Below, one piece after another: positions 21,669-29,628 of a stretch of DNA of 36,198 nucleotides. Origin of the DNA: Clostridia bacterium (GTDB lineage: Bacteria > Bacillota_A > Clostridia > Oscillospirales > CAG-272); NCBI GenBank assembly GCA_017414585.1, contig JAFQLN010000075.1:1-36198 (forward strand), read 5' to 3'. The translations under genes and the position numbers were made by a program. The notes below the pieces were generated by a model. That model had not been told where the DNA came from. It made no database searches and was given only the letters and a program-made list of their open reading frames with translations. How positions within the stretch are numbered: position 1 is the first letter of the stretch; each line of letters begins with the position of its first letter.

Positions 21669-24305
21669 TCAGACCGTACTCGGGTTGAGATCCACTGTCA
21701 CGCTCACACGGGTACTGCTCTTCACGGACGGCAGTGTCCGCGCATACTGAATCGGTGTGGAACGGTTGAACTCGCTCACCAGTTCGGAGAGAAATGCACG
21801 GGTCCGCCGGTTCAGTCTGCATTTGATCACAAAGCGCATCCGGCACATATTCTGCACCCGGTAAACAGGCGCTTCAAACGGCCCGTAAATCACAAGCGGA
21901 ATATCGGGAAATTCCGTCTTGGTATGTTCGACAATCTGTTCGCTCATGCGCTTTGTCACGTGTCCGAGGTAACCTTCGTCCTCACTGGACAGCGTGATCA
22001 CGGCTATATCGCAGAACGGCGGGAAGCACAGTGCTTTGCGCAGCCGGATTTCGTCTTCGTAGAATTTTGCGTAATCCTGTTCGACCGCACAGCGCAGGAC
22101 TTCGTTTCCGGGATCGTAGGTCTGGATGACCGCATACCCCGGCACCTCCGCTCTTCCGGCGCGTCCGATCACCTGTGTCAGCATGGCAAAGGTTCGCTCC
22201 GCCGCACGGTAGTCGTCCGCCTGAAATGCGCTGTCCGCATTGAGCACGCCGACCGTTGCCACACGGGGAAAATCATGTCCTTTGGTGACCATCTGCGTGC
22301 CGAGGAGGATATCTGCCTCCCCTTTGCGGAATTTCGACAGGATGGCTTCATGTGAGAATTTCGCCTGCGTGGTATCGAGATCCATGCGCAGAATCCGCAG
22401 ATCGGGAAAGAGTGACACGATATCGTCTTCCGCTTTCTGCGTACCGCATCCCATAAAGAGAAAGTGCTCGCTTGCGCAGGTCGGATCGGGACATTTTTCC
22501 GGAATCGGGGAACGGTATCCGCAGGTGTGGCAGATGAGATACCCGTTTTCGCGGCGCTCATCCTCCCGGCGGTTGTTTTCGCTGTCCGCATCGTCGGTTT
22601 GTGTCCCGCGGTATCCCTTTTTTGCATGATAGGTAAGGGTTACGGAACAGTTCGGACATTTGATACTCTTGCCGCACGAACGGCAGGAGACGTAGTTATT
22701 GTAGCCGCGCCGGTTGAGAAACAGAATCGACTGATTCCCTTCCTCTTTGTCACTGTGCAGCCGTTCGGCGAGAAGACTGCCCACGGGAGAGAGATTCCCC
22801 CGCTGTGTCTCGCCGCGCATATCGTAAATATCAACTTTCGGCAGAAGTGCGCCGCCATAGCGTTCTTTCAGCTCAACGAGGGTATACACGCCTGTTTTCG
22901 CCTTATAGTAGCTGGTTACCGACGGTGTTGCCGAAGCGAGGAGCATCACGGCATTGTGTTCGCCGCAGCGGTACCGGGCGATGTCGTGCGCGTGATATTT
23001 CGGCGGCATATCGGATTTGTAGGTATATTCGTGTTCTTCGTCAATGACGATCATGCCGATATCGGGGAGCGGTGCAAATACTGCCGAGCGTGTGCCGACA
23101 ACCACGGGAGCCAGTCCGTCCCGGATGCGCCGCCATGCGTCATAGCGTTCTCCCGCAGACAGTCCCGAGTGAATCACTGCGATTTTTTCTCCGTACCGGC
23201 GCAGGAAAATGCCCACGGTCTGCGGGGTCAGTGCAATTTCCGGCACGAGCATGATCACGCCGCGGTTGTCATCGAGTACCCGGTCGATCGCCGCCATGAT
23301 GACGTTGGTTTTTCCGGACCCTGTGACGCCGTGGAGCAGTGCCGCTTTCGGTTCGCCGGATTCATACAGAGAAACGATGGTATCGCACGCTCTCTGCTGT
23401 TCATCGGAAAGCTGCGGTTTGATATATGTTCCCTGTGCGAGTGATGCCAGTGTCTCCGCACTGAAGGGATTGCGGTAATCTTCTTCGAGCGTAACGGACA
23501 CATACCCGTATTTCACAAGTGCTGTGAGAGCGGTTCGACCCGCAGCTGCGGAAACGCCGGCTTCCGTATACAGAACGTTTTCCGGCAGTCCTTCCGTTTC
23601 ACGAATCACACGGAGCAGTTTTTTCTGGTTTTCTCCGCGCAGAGAGTCGTATGCCGTATCATATACGCTGTCCGCTTTTTCTGTCGCCTCGCGGAAAGTG
23701 GGGGAAAGCGTAATGATTTTCTTCTGCCGGACAGCGGCTGCATCCCTGACCTGTACGCATTTTTCGCACAGTCCCGCCTTTTCCAGCTCGAGAAGAATCT
23801 TCGTACAGTCGAATTCCATCTCTGCCTGCAGATACTGTCTGGTAAATCTGTCCTTCTTCTGTGCCGCCGCATAAACAAGCCGACCGCGATCCCCGACAGA
23901 ACGCAGTGCGGCTTCGTACTGCTCCGGAAAACCGGCTTCTTCTTTCGGGATCACGCGGTAGTATGTGATGACCTTTGCCATGGCGGATGCGGGAATCACG
24001 GAGCGCACCGCATCGCCGAATGTGCAGAGGGTATATTCCTTCATAAAGCGGCAGAGTCCGAGCAGTTCATCGGACAGAATCCGACCTTCCCCGATCACAG
24101 CCGCAATGGGCTTGAGCCCTTTTTCGTCCCTGTTTTCCGTTTCGGCGACAATCCCCGTCACTTTACGGTTGCCGCGTCCGAACGGAACCTCCACGACTGT
24201 ACCGGGCATGACGTCCGCTTCCATCGGCACGGGAATCAGGTAGCTGTATGCCTTATCCGCATGGTACGGAATATCCAGAATGTAAACCTTGGCGGCATTC
24301 GCCAT
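21669..24305 (-). CDS. priA: Primosomal replication restart helicase PriA
   Basis: A 3'-5' DNA helicase that reloads the replisome at stalled forks. In 878 residues: N-terminal DNA-binding domain (1-110), winged-helix region, Walker A G-V-T-G-S-G-K-T (326-333), Walker B D-E-E-H (422-425), and a zinc region with eight cysteines (C541, C544, C550, C553, C592, C595, C605, C610). The protein is longer than the usual 730-830 residues, in part through a highly charged insert at about 563-588 within the zinc region. ATG at 24305 has an AAAGGAG site. In Bacillus coaBC lies between rpoZ and priA; here it is absent. Confidence 0.96.
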   Translation of the reverse strand: MANAAKVYILDIPYHADKAYSYLIPVPMEADVMPGTVVEVPFGRGNRKVTGIVAETENRDEKGLKPIAAVIGEGRILSDELLGLCRFMKEYTLCTFGDAVRSVIPASAMAKVITYYRVIPKEEAGFPEQYEAALRSVGDRGRLVYAAAQKKDRFTRQYLQAEMEFDCTKILLELEKAGLCEKCVQVRDAAAVRQKKIITLSPTFREATEKADSVYDTAYDSLRGENQKKLLRVIRETEGLPENVLYTEAGVSAAAGRTALTALVKYGYVSVTLEEDYRNPFSAETLASLAQGTYIKPQLSDEQQRACDTIVSLYESGEPKAALLHGVTGSGKTNVIMAAIDRVLDDNRGVIMLVPEIALTPQTVGIFLRRYGEKIAVIHSGLSAGERYDAWRRIRDGLAPVVVGTRSAVFAPLPDIGMIVIDEEHEYTYKSDMPPKYHAHDIARYRCGEHNAVMLLASATPSVTSYYKAKTGVYTLVELKERYGGALLPKVDIYDMRGETQRGNLSPVGSLLAERLHSDKEEGNQSILFLNRRGYNNYVSCRSCGKSIKCPNCSVTLTYHAKKGYRGTQTDDADSENNRREDERRENGYLICHTCGYRSPIPEKCPDPTCASEHFLFMGCGTQKAEDDIVSLFPDLRILRMDLDTTQAKFSHEAILSKFRKGEADILLGTQMVTKGHDFPRVATVGVLNADSAFQADDYRAAERTFAMLTQVIGRAGRAEVPGYAVIQTYDPGNEVLRCAVEQDYAKFYEDEIRLRKALCFPPFCDIAVITLSSEDEGYLGHVTKRMSEQIVEHTKTEFPDIPLVIYGPFEAPVYRVQNMCRMRFVIKCRLNRRTRAFLSELVSEFNRSTPIQYARTLPSVKSSTRVSVTVDLNPSTV

Positions 24306-24347
24306 ACACGTACTCCTTTCGCAGAGGGTTTTTCTTTTTGGTTCTTC

Positions 24348-24707
24348 TTATTCTTCGTCAGCCGCTTCTTCTGCGGTATTTTCTTCGGCAGTTTCTTCTG
24401 CTTCTTCTGCTTCTTCTTTTTCAGCTTCTTCCGCCTTTTCCGCTTCGTCAACGATCTTGAATTCACCGCTGTACAGACCGGAAATTGCGTTCTTGACTGC
24501 CTTTTCGTCACGGTATTCACGCTTGATCATGGCGGTGAGAGCGCTCTTCTTTTCGCTTTCCTTGCTGAGCGCGAGCTTTTCTGCCAGTTCCTTCTGGCGC
24601 ACGTATTCGTCGGTGATGATGCGCGCGCACTTAGCGGTTGCGACAACGAGAGTATAGCGGTTGATCTGTCCGTTATTGGTGAGTTCTCCGATGGAGGGAT
24701 GAATCAT
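24348..24707 (-). CDS. rpoZ: RNA polymerase omega subunit with long acidic tail
   Basis: Omega stabilises the beta-prime subunit. The first about 85 residues match the family (I-N-R-Y-T-L-V-V-A-T-A-K-C-A-R segment, then K-A-V-x-x-A-I). After that comes a tail of about 30 residues made almost only of Glu and Ala (from about 88), which makes the protein 119 residues, longer than the usual 65-90. Similar E/A tails occur in some Clostridia. Gene order gmk-rpoZ-priA supports the call. It ends 42 bp before priA. Confidence 0.9.
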   Translation of the reverse strand: MIHPSIGELTNNGQINRYTLVVATAKCARIITDEYVRQKELAEKLALSKESEKKSALTAMIKREYRDEKAVKNAISGLYSGEFKIVDEAEKAEEAEKEEAEEAEETAEENTAEEAADEE

Positions 24708-24766
24708 AATGGCACCTTACCTTTCTTTCTGTAAGCCGTTTCAGTTCTTGTCTGTCTTTATTTTTC

Positions 24767-25378
24767 TTATTCAAAATATTCGTGGATATATTCCATCATC
24801 CGCGAGGACTGTCTGTGCTCTGCTTTCATGATCGCCATAATTTCCGCCGCACATTCGTCCGCTTTGCCGGTTTCGTTCACAACGATATAATCGTAGTTGA
24901 CCGCTTGGGCAATTTCCGCTTTTGCACGGGCAAGCCGCCCCGCAATTACATCTTCCGTTTCCGTACCCCGACCGCGCAGACGTCTTTCCTGTTCTTCCGC
25001 GGAAGGAGCAATCAGCATGATCGTCACGCAGCCGTCCCCGAGAAGCCGTCTGACCTGTCCGCCGCCGTCCACTTCAATCTCGAGAAGGACATCCTTCCCT
25101 TCAGCCGTAATGCGGCGGACTTCGGACTTGAGCGTGCCGTAGTAGTTGCCGTTGTATTCGGTGTGCTCGAGCACTTCACCCGCTTCGATGAGCGCTTCAA
25201 ATTCTTCGCGTGTCTTGTAGTAGTAGTTTACCCCTTCTTTTTCACCTTCACGGGGAAGACGCGAAGTTGCCGATACCGAAACCCCTGCCTCGGGATAGAT
25301 CGCGCGGAGAAGCTCCACGACTGTGCCCTTGCCGCTTCCGGACGGACCGGAAATCACAAATACAAGTCCCTTACTCAT
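24767..25378 (-). CDS. gmk: Guanylate kinase
   Basis: Phosphorylates GMP to GDP. The P-loop is S-G-P-S-G-S-G-K-G-T at about 10-19, followed by S-R-x-P-R-E-G-E and Y-Y in the GMP-binding region (S-A-T-S-R-L-P-R-E-G-E), as in the family. 203 residues from ATG at 25378, preceded by GGAG at 6 nt spacing. A start ten codons earlier is open but would extend deeper into remA; the chosen start already overlaps remA by 8 bp. Yields a normal-length enzyme in the conserved remA-gmk-rpoZ order. Confidence 0.96.
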   Translation of the reverse strand: MSKGLVFVISGPSGSGKGTVVELLRAIYPEAGVSVSATSRLPREGEKEGVNYYYKTREEFEALIEAGEVLEHTEYNGNYYGTLKSEVRRITAEGKDVLLEIEVDGGGQVRRLLGDGCVTIMLIAPSAEEQERRLRGRGTETEDVIAGRLARAKAEIAQAVNYDYIVVNETGKADECAAEIMAIMKAEHRQSSRMMEYIHEYFE

Positions 25379-25646
25379 TGCTGTCTCCTTCTCCTTCGCT
25401 TTCGTCATCCTGCATACCGGTCAGTCTGCCGGCGATGGTTTCGTTCTGGATCGCCGAAAGAATGATGTGGTCGGAATCCATGATCACGATACAGCGGGTT
25501 TTTCTGCCGCAGGTACAGTCAATGGCACGTCCGTTATCCTTGGCGTCCTGAATCAGTCTCTTCGCAGGCGCAGATTCGGATGCGATCACCGCAATCACAC
25601 GCTCCGCATTGATCATATTGTTGAATCCTACGTTGACAAATTTCAT
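25371..25646 (-). CDS. remA: RemA-type regulator (DUF370)
   Basis: A 91-residue small DNA-binding regulator. It matches Bacillus RemA closely in the segments F-V-N-V-G-F-N-N-M-I, E-S-A-P-A-K-R-L-I-Q-D-A and V-I-M-D-S-D-H-I-I-L-S. In Bacillus it activates biofilm matrix and osmoprotection genes; in other Firmicutes its role is less clear. A short acidic C-terminal extension (D-D-E-S-E-G-E-G-D) follows the conserved core. Located between yicC and gmk, as in Bacillus. Confidence 0.95.
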   Translation of the reverse strand: MKFVNVGFNNMINAERVIAVIASESAPAKRLIQDAKDNGRAIDCTCGRKTRCIVIMDSDHIILSAIQNETIAGRLTGMQDDESEGEGDSNE

Positions 25647-25714
25647 ATATTCCTCAAATTCCTGTATTTTTCAATCTAACACTTCTGCGAATGCAGGGTT
25701 CAAACTCCCCGCCC

Positions 25715-26608
25715 TTACTCAATATTCTGGATCTGCTCGCGGATCTTTTCCAGTTCCGTCTTCATGTCAACCACCAGATGCGCGATTTCGGCGTTGGCTG
25801 CTTTGGAACCGATGGTGTTGATTTCGCGGTTGATTTCCTGAACGAGAAAGTCGAGCTTGCGTCCGACAGCTTCATCTGCACAGAGGATTTCGTCGAGCGC
25901 CTTGAAGTGGGAGGAAAGTCGGACAAGTTCTTCGTCAATCGCCGCCTTATCCGCAAATATTGCCGCTTCGGTCAAAATCCGCTGTTCGCTGGTTTCCACA
26001 TCGAAATCCTTCAAAAGCTGGCGGATGCGCTGTTCGAGCTTCGCGGGATATCCGGCAATGTCCGCCTCGGAAAGCGCCTTCACTTTCTCAGCGGATGCCT
26101 TGATATTTTCCGCTTTCTTCTTCAGATCCGCAGCAAGATTTTCCCCTTCCGCCGTGCGCATTCTGTTGTAGCCTTCCACAGCTTCCGCGAGGACCGCACG
26201 AATTTCTGCCCAATCGTTTTCCATATCGTCCTCGGGCTTCTTCATCGTGAAAAGATCACGGTTCGACGCAACGCTCATCACGGAAATATCATCCGTAAGT
26301 CCGAACGTGTCGCGCAGTTTTTCCAGCGCCGCCAGATACGACTTCGCCGCTTCCGTGTCCAGCATTACTTCCACACCGCGCTGTTCCAGAACGTCCACGC
26401 CGATGTAGACTTCCACCTTGCCGCGCGTGATGCCGGCTTCTGCCAGATACGCCTTCACTTTTTCTTCCAGGAATCCGTACATACGCGAAATCCGCACCGA
26501 GCAGTCCAGATAACGCGAATTCACACTTTTGATCTCCGCCGTAATGTCGAGCGCATTGTCCGAGGACATCTTCCTCGCGCGCCCGAACGCGGTCATACTT
26601 CTGAGCAT
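25715..26608 (-). CDS. yicC: YicC/YloC family endoribonuclease
   Basis: First gene of the housekeeping operon. 297 residues beginning M-L-R-S-M-T-A-F-G-R-A, the family N terminus (S-M-T-G-F-G-R), with the conserved C-terminal D-x-x-V-Q-E-I-N-R-E-x-N-T-I-G-S-K segment (here F-L-V-Q-E-I-N-R-E-I-N-T). YicC proteins are recently recognised endoribonucleases that act on structured or small RNAs. The ATG at 26608 has a GGAG site 8 nt upstream; the frame is open further to 26683 but without conservation or a ribosome site. The promoter is at 26716-26745. Confidence 0.93.
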   Translation of the reverse strand: MLRSMTAFGRARKMSSDNALDITAEIKSVNSRYLDCSVRISRMYGFLEEKVKAYLAEAGITRGKVEVYIGVDVLEQRGVEVMLDTEAAKSYLAALEKLRDTFGLTDDISVMSVASNRDLFTMKKPEDDMENDWAEIRAVLAEAVEGYNRMRTAEGENLAADLKKKAENIKASAEKVKALSEADIAGYPAKLEQRIRQLLKDFDVETSEQRILTEAAIFADKAAIDEELVRLSSHFKALDEILCADEAVGRKLDFLVQEINREINTIGSKAANAEIAHLVVDMKTELEKIREQIQNIE

Positions 26609-26715
26609 ATGTATATCTCCATCATTCGGATGTTTTATAATTGTTTTTCCGGCTTTCCCGATTCGTCTCCGCTCTGAAAGCACAGATGTGGGATTTTAAT
26701 CAAAGCCTTCTATCT

Positions 26716-26745
26716 ATTATACAATAAAAAAAGCTCCATTGTCAA
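26716..26745 (-). promoter_or_regulatory. Consensus sigma-A promoter of the yicC-to-spoVM operon
   Basis: Minus strand: perfect -35 TTGACA (26740-26745), 18-bp spacer, perfect -10 TATAAT (26716-26721). The -35 box lies in the loop of the terminator of the preceding gene, and the terminator right arm and T-tract form the spacer. Transcription would start near 26709, about 100 nt before yicC. Confidence 0.85.
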
Positions 26746-26757
26746 CGAAACGGAGCT
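26726..26757 (-). terminator. Terminator of the membrane protein gene, nested with a promoter
   Basis: Stem AGCTCC (26732-26737) with GGAGCT (26752-26757), 14-nt loop, and a T7 run on the minus strand at 26726-26732. It ends the transcript of the 26782-27309 gene. The stem is short but well placed. See the promoter at 26716-26745, which shares these bases. Confidence 0.75.
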
Positions 26758-26781
26758 ATTTTTATGAAAGCTGTACAGGAA

Positions 26782-27309
26782 TTATTTTCCAATGCCCAGT
26801 CTTTTGCGCAATTTCACGATATAAAATGTCACACACACGGTCAGTGCACAGTCAAACAGGACAAAGAACACGGTTCCCAGTACCAGCGTGACCCAATTGA
26901 GGGCAAAATACTCATCGCCGAGCAGGAAAACGTGCTGCGCCAGAACAACGCACAGAAGCAGGAGGATATCCAGAAACGAAATTTTCACAAACCACGCAAA
27001 CAAAGTCCGCATCCGCTCAAAGTAGAGTTTTGCCACCGGATACAGGGCGGAAAAGCAGATATACTCTATCGCGTAAATTTTATTCGGCAGAAGAAGCAGC
27101 GCAAGAACCGCCGTTACCGCAGCGTAGATCCACGCCATTTTCGTTCCCGCTTCGATCACAAGAATCATCGTCATCAAGGCACAGACCGCCAGCACCGTCA
27201 TATCCAGCACTGTCAGTCCGCCGAGGTACAGAAAGGTCAGCGCGAGAGCTGCAAAAACACCGCAGAGTGCCACCTTTTTCGTTGTTTTCATCGAGGATGT
27301 CGTTTTCAT
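26782..27309 (-). CDS. Integral membrane protein of unknown function
   Basis: 175 residues with about five hydrophobic segments (roughly 12-28, 32-52, 55-75, 105-128, 135-165) and basic ends. The general pattern (K-V-A-L-C-G-V-F-A-A-L-A start, small-residue-rich first helix) resembles the substrate-binding S components of ECF vitamin transporters, but no diagnostic motif is visible. A GGAGG site precedes ATG at 27309. It follows the J-domain gene by 11 bp and is probably cotranscribed with it. Function not known. Confidence 0.7.
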   Translation of the reverse strand: MKTTSSMKTTKKVALCGVFAALALTFLYLGGLTVLDMTVLAVCALMTMILVIEAGTKMAWIYAAVTAVLALLLLPNKIYAIEYICFSALYPVAKLYFERMRTLFAWFVKISFLDILLLLCVVLAQHVFLLGDEYFALNWVTLVLGTVFFVLFDCALTVCVTFYIVKLRKRLGIGK

Positions 27310-27320
27310 GAGACCTCCGT

Positions 27321-27932
27321 TCAGCAGCAGCTGATGATGTCACCGCCGCAGCATTCACAACAGGAATCACAGCAGATCAAAGTTGAGCAGAGACTGCACA
27401 GATCGCAGTCGCCCGCCGTGTTTGCAGTCCGGTACGTATTCCCGAAGTTCTGCGAACGCATCCGCATCCGGTTCTTCGCTTCGCGGTATTCCTGATTCGT
27501 AGGGTCAAGATAGCACGCAATTTCAATGTAACGCATGGCGTCGTAGTAGTAGCCGCGCTGGGTGAGCAGGCATCCCTTGAGGTAATTCCACTCAGCACCG
27601 CGGTCGGATGCAGGGGTGGAGTCAATGACAAGCTCCGCATCCGAATAATGCCCCTCGGATATGAGCCTGCGCACTTCGTAAAACGAGGTTGTGCCGGAAG
27701 AAGTATAGGTATGATGGGAAGTGGAAGAACCGGACGCCTTCCCCTGCCGCTCCTTCTGGATGGCTTCATAAGCCTCATTGATTTCCTTCATGATTTCTTC
27801 GCTGCCTGCCGCCTGTGCCGATCCCGCGTAATTGTCGGGATGGTACTTGCGCGCAAGCGTGCGGTACGCTTTCTTTACCTCGTCGTCGGTTGCCGTCCGG
27901 GGTATGCCCAGCACCTGATATGGATCTCTCAT
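27321..27932 (-). CDS. J-domain (DnaJ-like) protein with cysteine-rich C-terminal tail
   Basis: 203 residues. Residues 1-62 form a J domain with the essential H-P-D at 31-33, which would stimulate the ATPase of DnaK. Residues 85-155 look like TPR-type helices ([16 protein letters not shown]). The last 28 residues hold 11 cysteines, including [17 protein letters not shown] at the end. Proteins of this design occur in Ruminococcaceae. The tail could bind metal, be acylated, or form an attachment site; none is shown. ATG at 27932 follows AAAGGA. Confidence 0.88.
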   Translation of the reverse strand: MRDPYQVLGIPRTATDDEVKKAYRTLARKYHPDNYAGSAQAAGSEEIMKEINEAYEAIQKERQGKASGSSTSHHTYTSSGTTSFYEVRRLISEGHYSDAELVIDSTPASDRGAEWNYLKGCLLTQRGYYYDAMRYIEIACYLDPTNQEYREAKNRMRMRSQNFGNTYRTANTAGDCDLCSLCSTLICCDSCCECCGGDIISCC

Positions 27933-28049
27933 GCAGAATCCTTTCCAGCGGGAATCCCCCGCGTACAGTCATCGGCATTTTTCAGCCGGAAATGGAACCG
28001 TTCCGTGCCCCTTCGGTCATGCGGGAATCACGGAAAAGTTCTGATCCTT

Positions 28050-28940
28050 TCAGACAGGATCGGTTTTATGATTTTCTTCCGTCACGCGCTTCATGGCTTC
28101 GGGAAGACCGAGATAGACAATATTTTTTACTATCGGCGTCATGGCATGGTTTGCGTCGAGCTGTTCAGCCGCTTCTCCGAGGATTTCCAGATCAATCGGG
28201 AGAGCAGTCCGGATGCTGTCCCGCACCAGAGAAGACATCGTTCCGGTATCGGGATCGAGTGCCAGTTCTCCCCAGCCCTGTGCAAAGGGATTGTACCTGT
28301 TTTTCCGAATGTCCTGCGCCATATCGTCCGCGGCGTCGCAGAGGTAGACGAATCTGCCCGTACTTCTGCCGATCACGGCTGCCGTACGCTCTTTGTCCCC
28401 CGTCAGCCCGAGAGAAAACAGAAGGGACAGAATATCCCCGAAAACATCTGCCGTTTCGTCCGCTGAGGTACACGCTTCTTTTTCCAGCTGTGTCAGCCGA
28501 TGAAGCAGTGTCCGGATTTTCTCATCCGTATCCGCGGGAAGCGTTTTTTGTGCCCGTCCGGTCATTGTGGAAAGAAGCGGTGCGGCAAGAAGCGATTTCA
28601 GGCGTGCAAAACCGACTTCGTCCTGACGATCGTCGTCGTTTTTCGCCCATGCCAGGAGTGCGCTCACAGCGGCTGTATAGCGGAGTGCGGCATTGTCCGG
28701 CATGATACTCCGTTTTTTGAGCGGATGGGCAAGGCAGATATGCTGTTCGGTCTGCGGCGGGATATCCTCCAGAATCATCCGCACCGCTGCGAGGAAAACA
28801 AGATCGTAGGAAAGCGTCATGCGCGAAAGCTGTCCCGTCAGGTGTCCCATCGAACGGCACAGCCCGCAGTATGCCGCACGGTATAGTTCATACTGTGCCA
28901 CTTTCAGCTCCGGCACAAACGGTCTGACATATCCAAACAT
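28050..28940 (-). CDS. DUF5685 family protein
   Basis: 296 residues beginning M-F-G-Y-V-R-P, followed by L-K-V-A-Q-Y-E-L-Y-R-A-A-Y-C-G-L-C-R-S-M-G, the characteristic opening of DUF5685, with a C-x-x-C pair. The conserved C-terminal N-P-F-A-Q-G-W-G is also present. These proteins are largely helical and have unknown function; they often lie next to J-domain genes in Clostridia, as here. ATG at 28940 has a GGAG site 5 nt upstream. The promoter is unclear: a TTGTAA/TAACAT pair with 17-bp spacing is only a weak candidate. Confidence 0.85.
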   Translation of the reverse strand: MFGYVRPFVPELKVAQYELYRAAYCGLCRSMGHLTGQLSRMTLSYDLVFLAAVRMILEDIPPQTEQHICLAHPLKKRSIMPDNAALRYTAAVSALLAWAKNDDDRQDEVGFARLKSLLAAPLLSTMTGRAQKTLPADTDEKIRTLLHRLTQLEKEACTSADETADVFGDILSLLFSLGLTGDKERTAAVIGRSTGRFVYLCDAADDMAQDIRKNRYNPFAQGWGELALDPDTGTMSSLVRDSIRTALPIDLEILGEAAEQLDANHAMTPIVKNIVYLGLPEAMKRVTEENHKTDPV

Positions 28941-29089
28941 AAGCGCTCCGCATTTTTCGATATCATATATGTTATCTCAACCGGACAATTTTTACAATAA
29001 ACTTTTTGTAAATATACTATTAAACTCTGCGGAAGGAAAACGACCTAAATAAGCGAAAAAAGTTTTTCGGAAAAATTTGCAGAAACCTA

Positions 29090-29118
29090 TTGACAAAAGC
29101 AGTCCGCTGTGGTATCAT
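29090..29118 (+). promoter_or_regulatory. Promoter of the tRNA cluster
   Basis: -35 TTGACA (29090-29095), 17-bp spacer, -10 TATCAT (29113-29118), 26 bp before the first tRNA. A perfect CGAAAAA/TTTTTCG palindrome lies just upstream at 29054-29069. Confidence 0.8.
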
Positions 29119-29144
29119 ATATGAGCGTTCGATGGACAATACCT

Positions 29145-29215
29145 GCGGGTGTAGTTCAGTGGTAGAATTCCAGCCTTCCAAGCTGGTTATGTGGGTTCGA
29201 TTCCCATCACCCGCT
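29145..29215 (+). tRNA. tRNA-Gly (anticodon TCC)
   Basis: The cloverleaf folds well: acceptor GCGGGTG with CACCCGC, anticodon stem CCAGC/GCTGG around loop CTTCCAA (anticodon TCC at 29177-29179), T stem GTGGG/CCCAT with TTCGATT. Discriminator T. CCA is not encoded. First gene of a three-tRNA unit. Confidence 0.97.
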
Positions 29216-29235
29216 TACTCTGTTCGCAGAGTTCT

Positions 29236-29309
29236 GTGCCTTTAGCTCAGCAGGATAGAGCAACTGCCTTCTAAGCAGTAGGTCGAGGGTTCGAATCCCC
29301 CAAGGCACG
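29236..29309 (+). tRNA. tRNA-Arg (anticodon TCT)
   Basis: Acceptor GTGCCTT with AAGGCAC, D arm TAGCTCAG..., anticodon stem ACTGC/GCAGT with loop CTTCTAA (TCT at 29270-29272), T arm GAGGG-TTCGAAT-CCCCC. Discriminator G; CCA not encoded. 20 bp after tRNA-Gly. Confidence 0.97.
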
Positions 29310-29408
29310 TCACCTGACCGGGGGAAGTCAGTTGAAACAGAAGAGTTCACACCGGATTCTTTTGTTCCTCCGCCATCTGCCCCGTTTTATCGGATGTGCG
29401 TTTTTATA

Positions 29409-29425
29409 CGCTGCTTCAAGCAGCG
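29409..29425 (+). other. Perfect hairpin just upstream of tRNA-His
   Basis: CGCTGCTT and AAGCAGCG around a single central C, 6 bp before tRNA-His, within a 122-bp spacer after tRNA-Arg. There is no T-run after it, so it is unlikely to be a terminator. The spacer also holds CTGAC/GTCAG soon after tRNA-Arg. It may mark a processing site. Confidence 0.5.
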
Positions 29426-29431
29426 ACATAT

Positions 29432-29506
29432 GGTGGTTGTAGCTCAGTTGGTTAGAGCGCCAGGTTGTGGCCCTGGAGGTCGTGGGTTCGACTCCCATCA
29501 ATCACC
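29432..29506 (+). tRNA. tRNA-His (anticodon GTG)
   Basis: Acceptor GTGGTTG with CAATCAC, with the extra G at position -1 (29432) opposite C73 (29506) that is the identity element for tRNA-His. Anticodon stem CCAGG/CCTGG with loop TTGTGGC (GTG at 29467-29469). T arm GTGGG-TTCGACT-CCCAT. CCA not encoded. Confidence 0.97.
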
Positions 29507-29574
29507 CTTCGTTCTACGGCAGATCCCGTGGGACTTTTCTTTTGCAAAAATCGGCTGTTTCCGAATAAACGAAC

Positions 29575-29620
29575 AAAAACGGCGTTCCTGCTTTCCGTCA
29601 GGTCAACGCCGTTTTTTATT
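29575..29620. terminator. Bidirectional terminator shared by tRNA cluster and barnase/barstar operon
   Basis: ACGGCGTT pairs with AACGCCGT, and CCTG with CAGG inside; A5 stands on the left and T6 on the right. It can end the tRNA transcript on the plus strand and the convergent barstar transcript on the minus strand (barstar stop codon at 29629). Confidence 0.88.
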
Positions 29621-29628
29621 TCCACAAG

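Noticed and set aside
24289..24734. Plus-strand frames rich in Ser, Ala and Phe opposite rpoZ
   Set aside because: They mirror the GAA/GCA-rich acidic tail of the omega subunit on the other strand.
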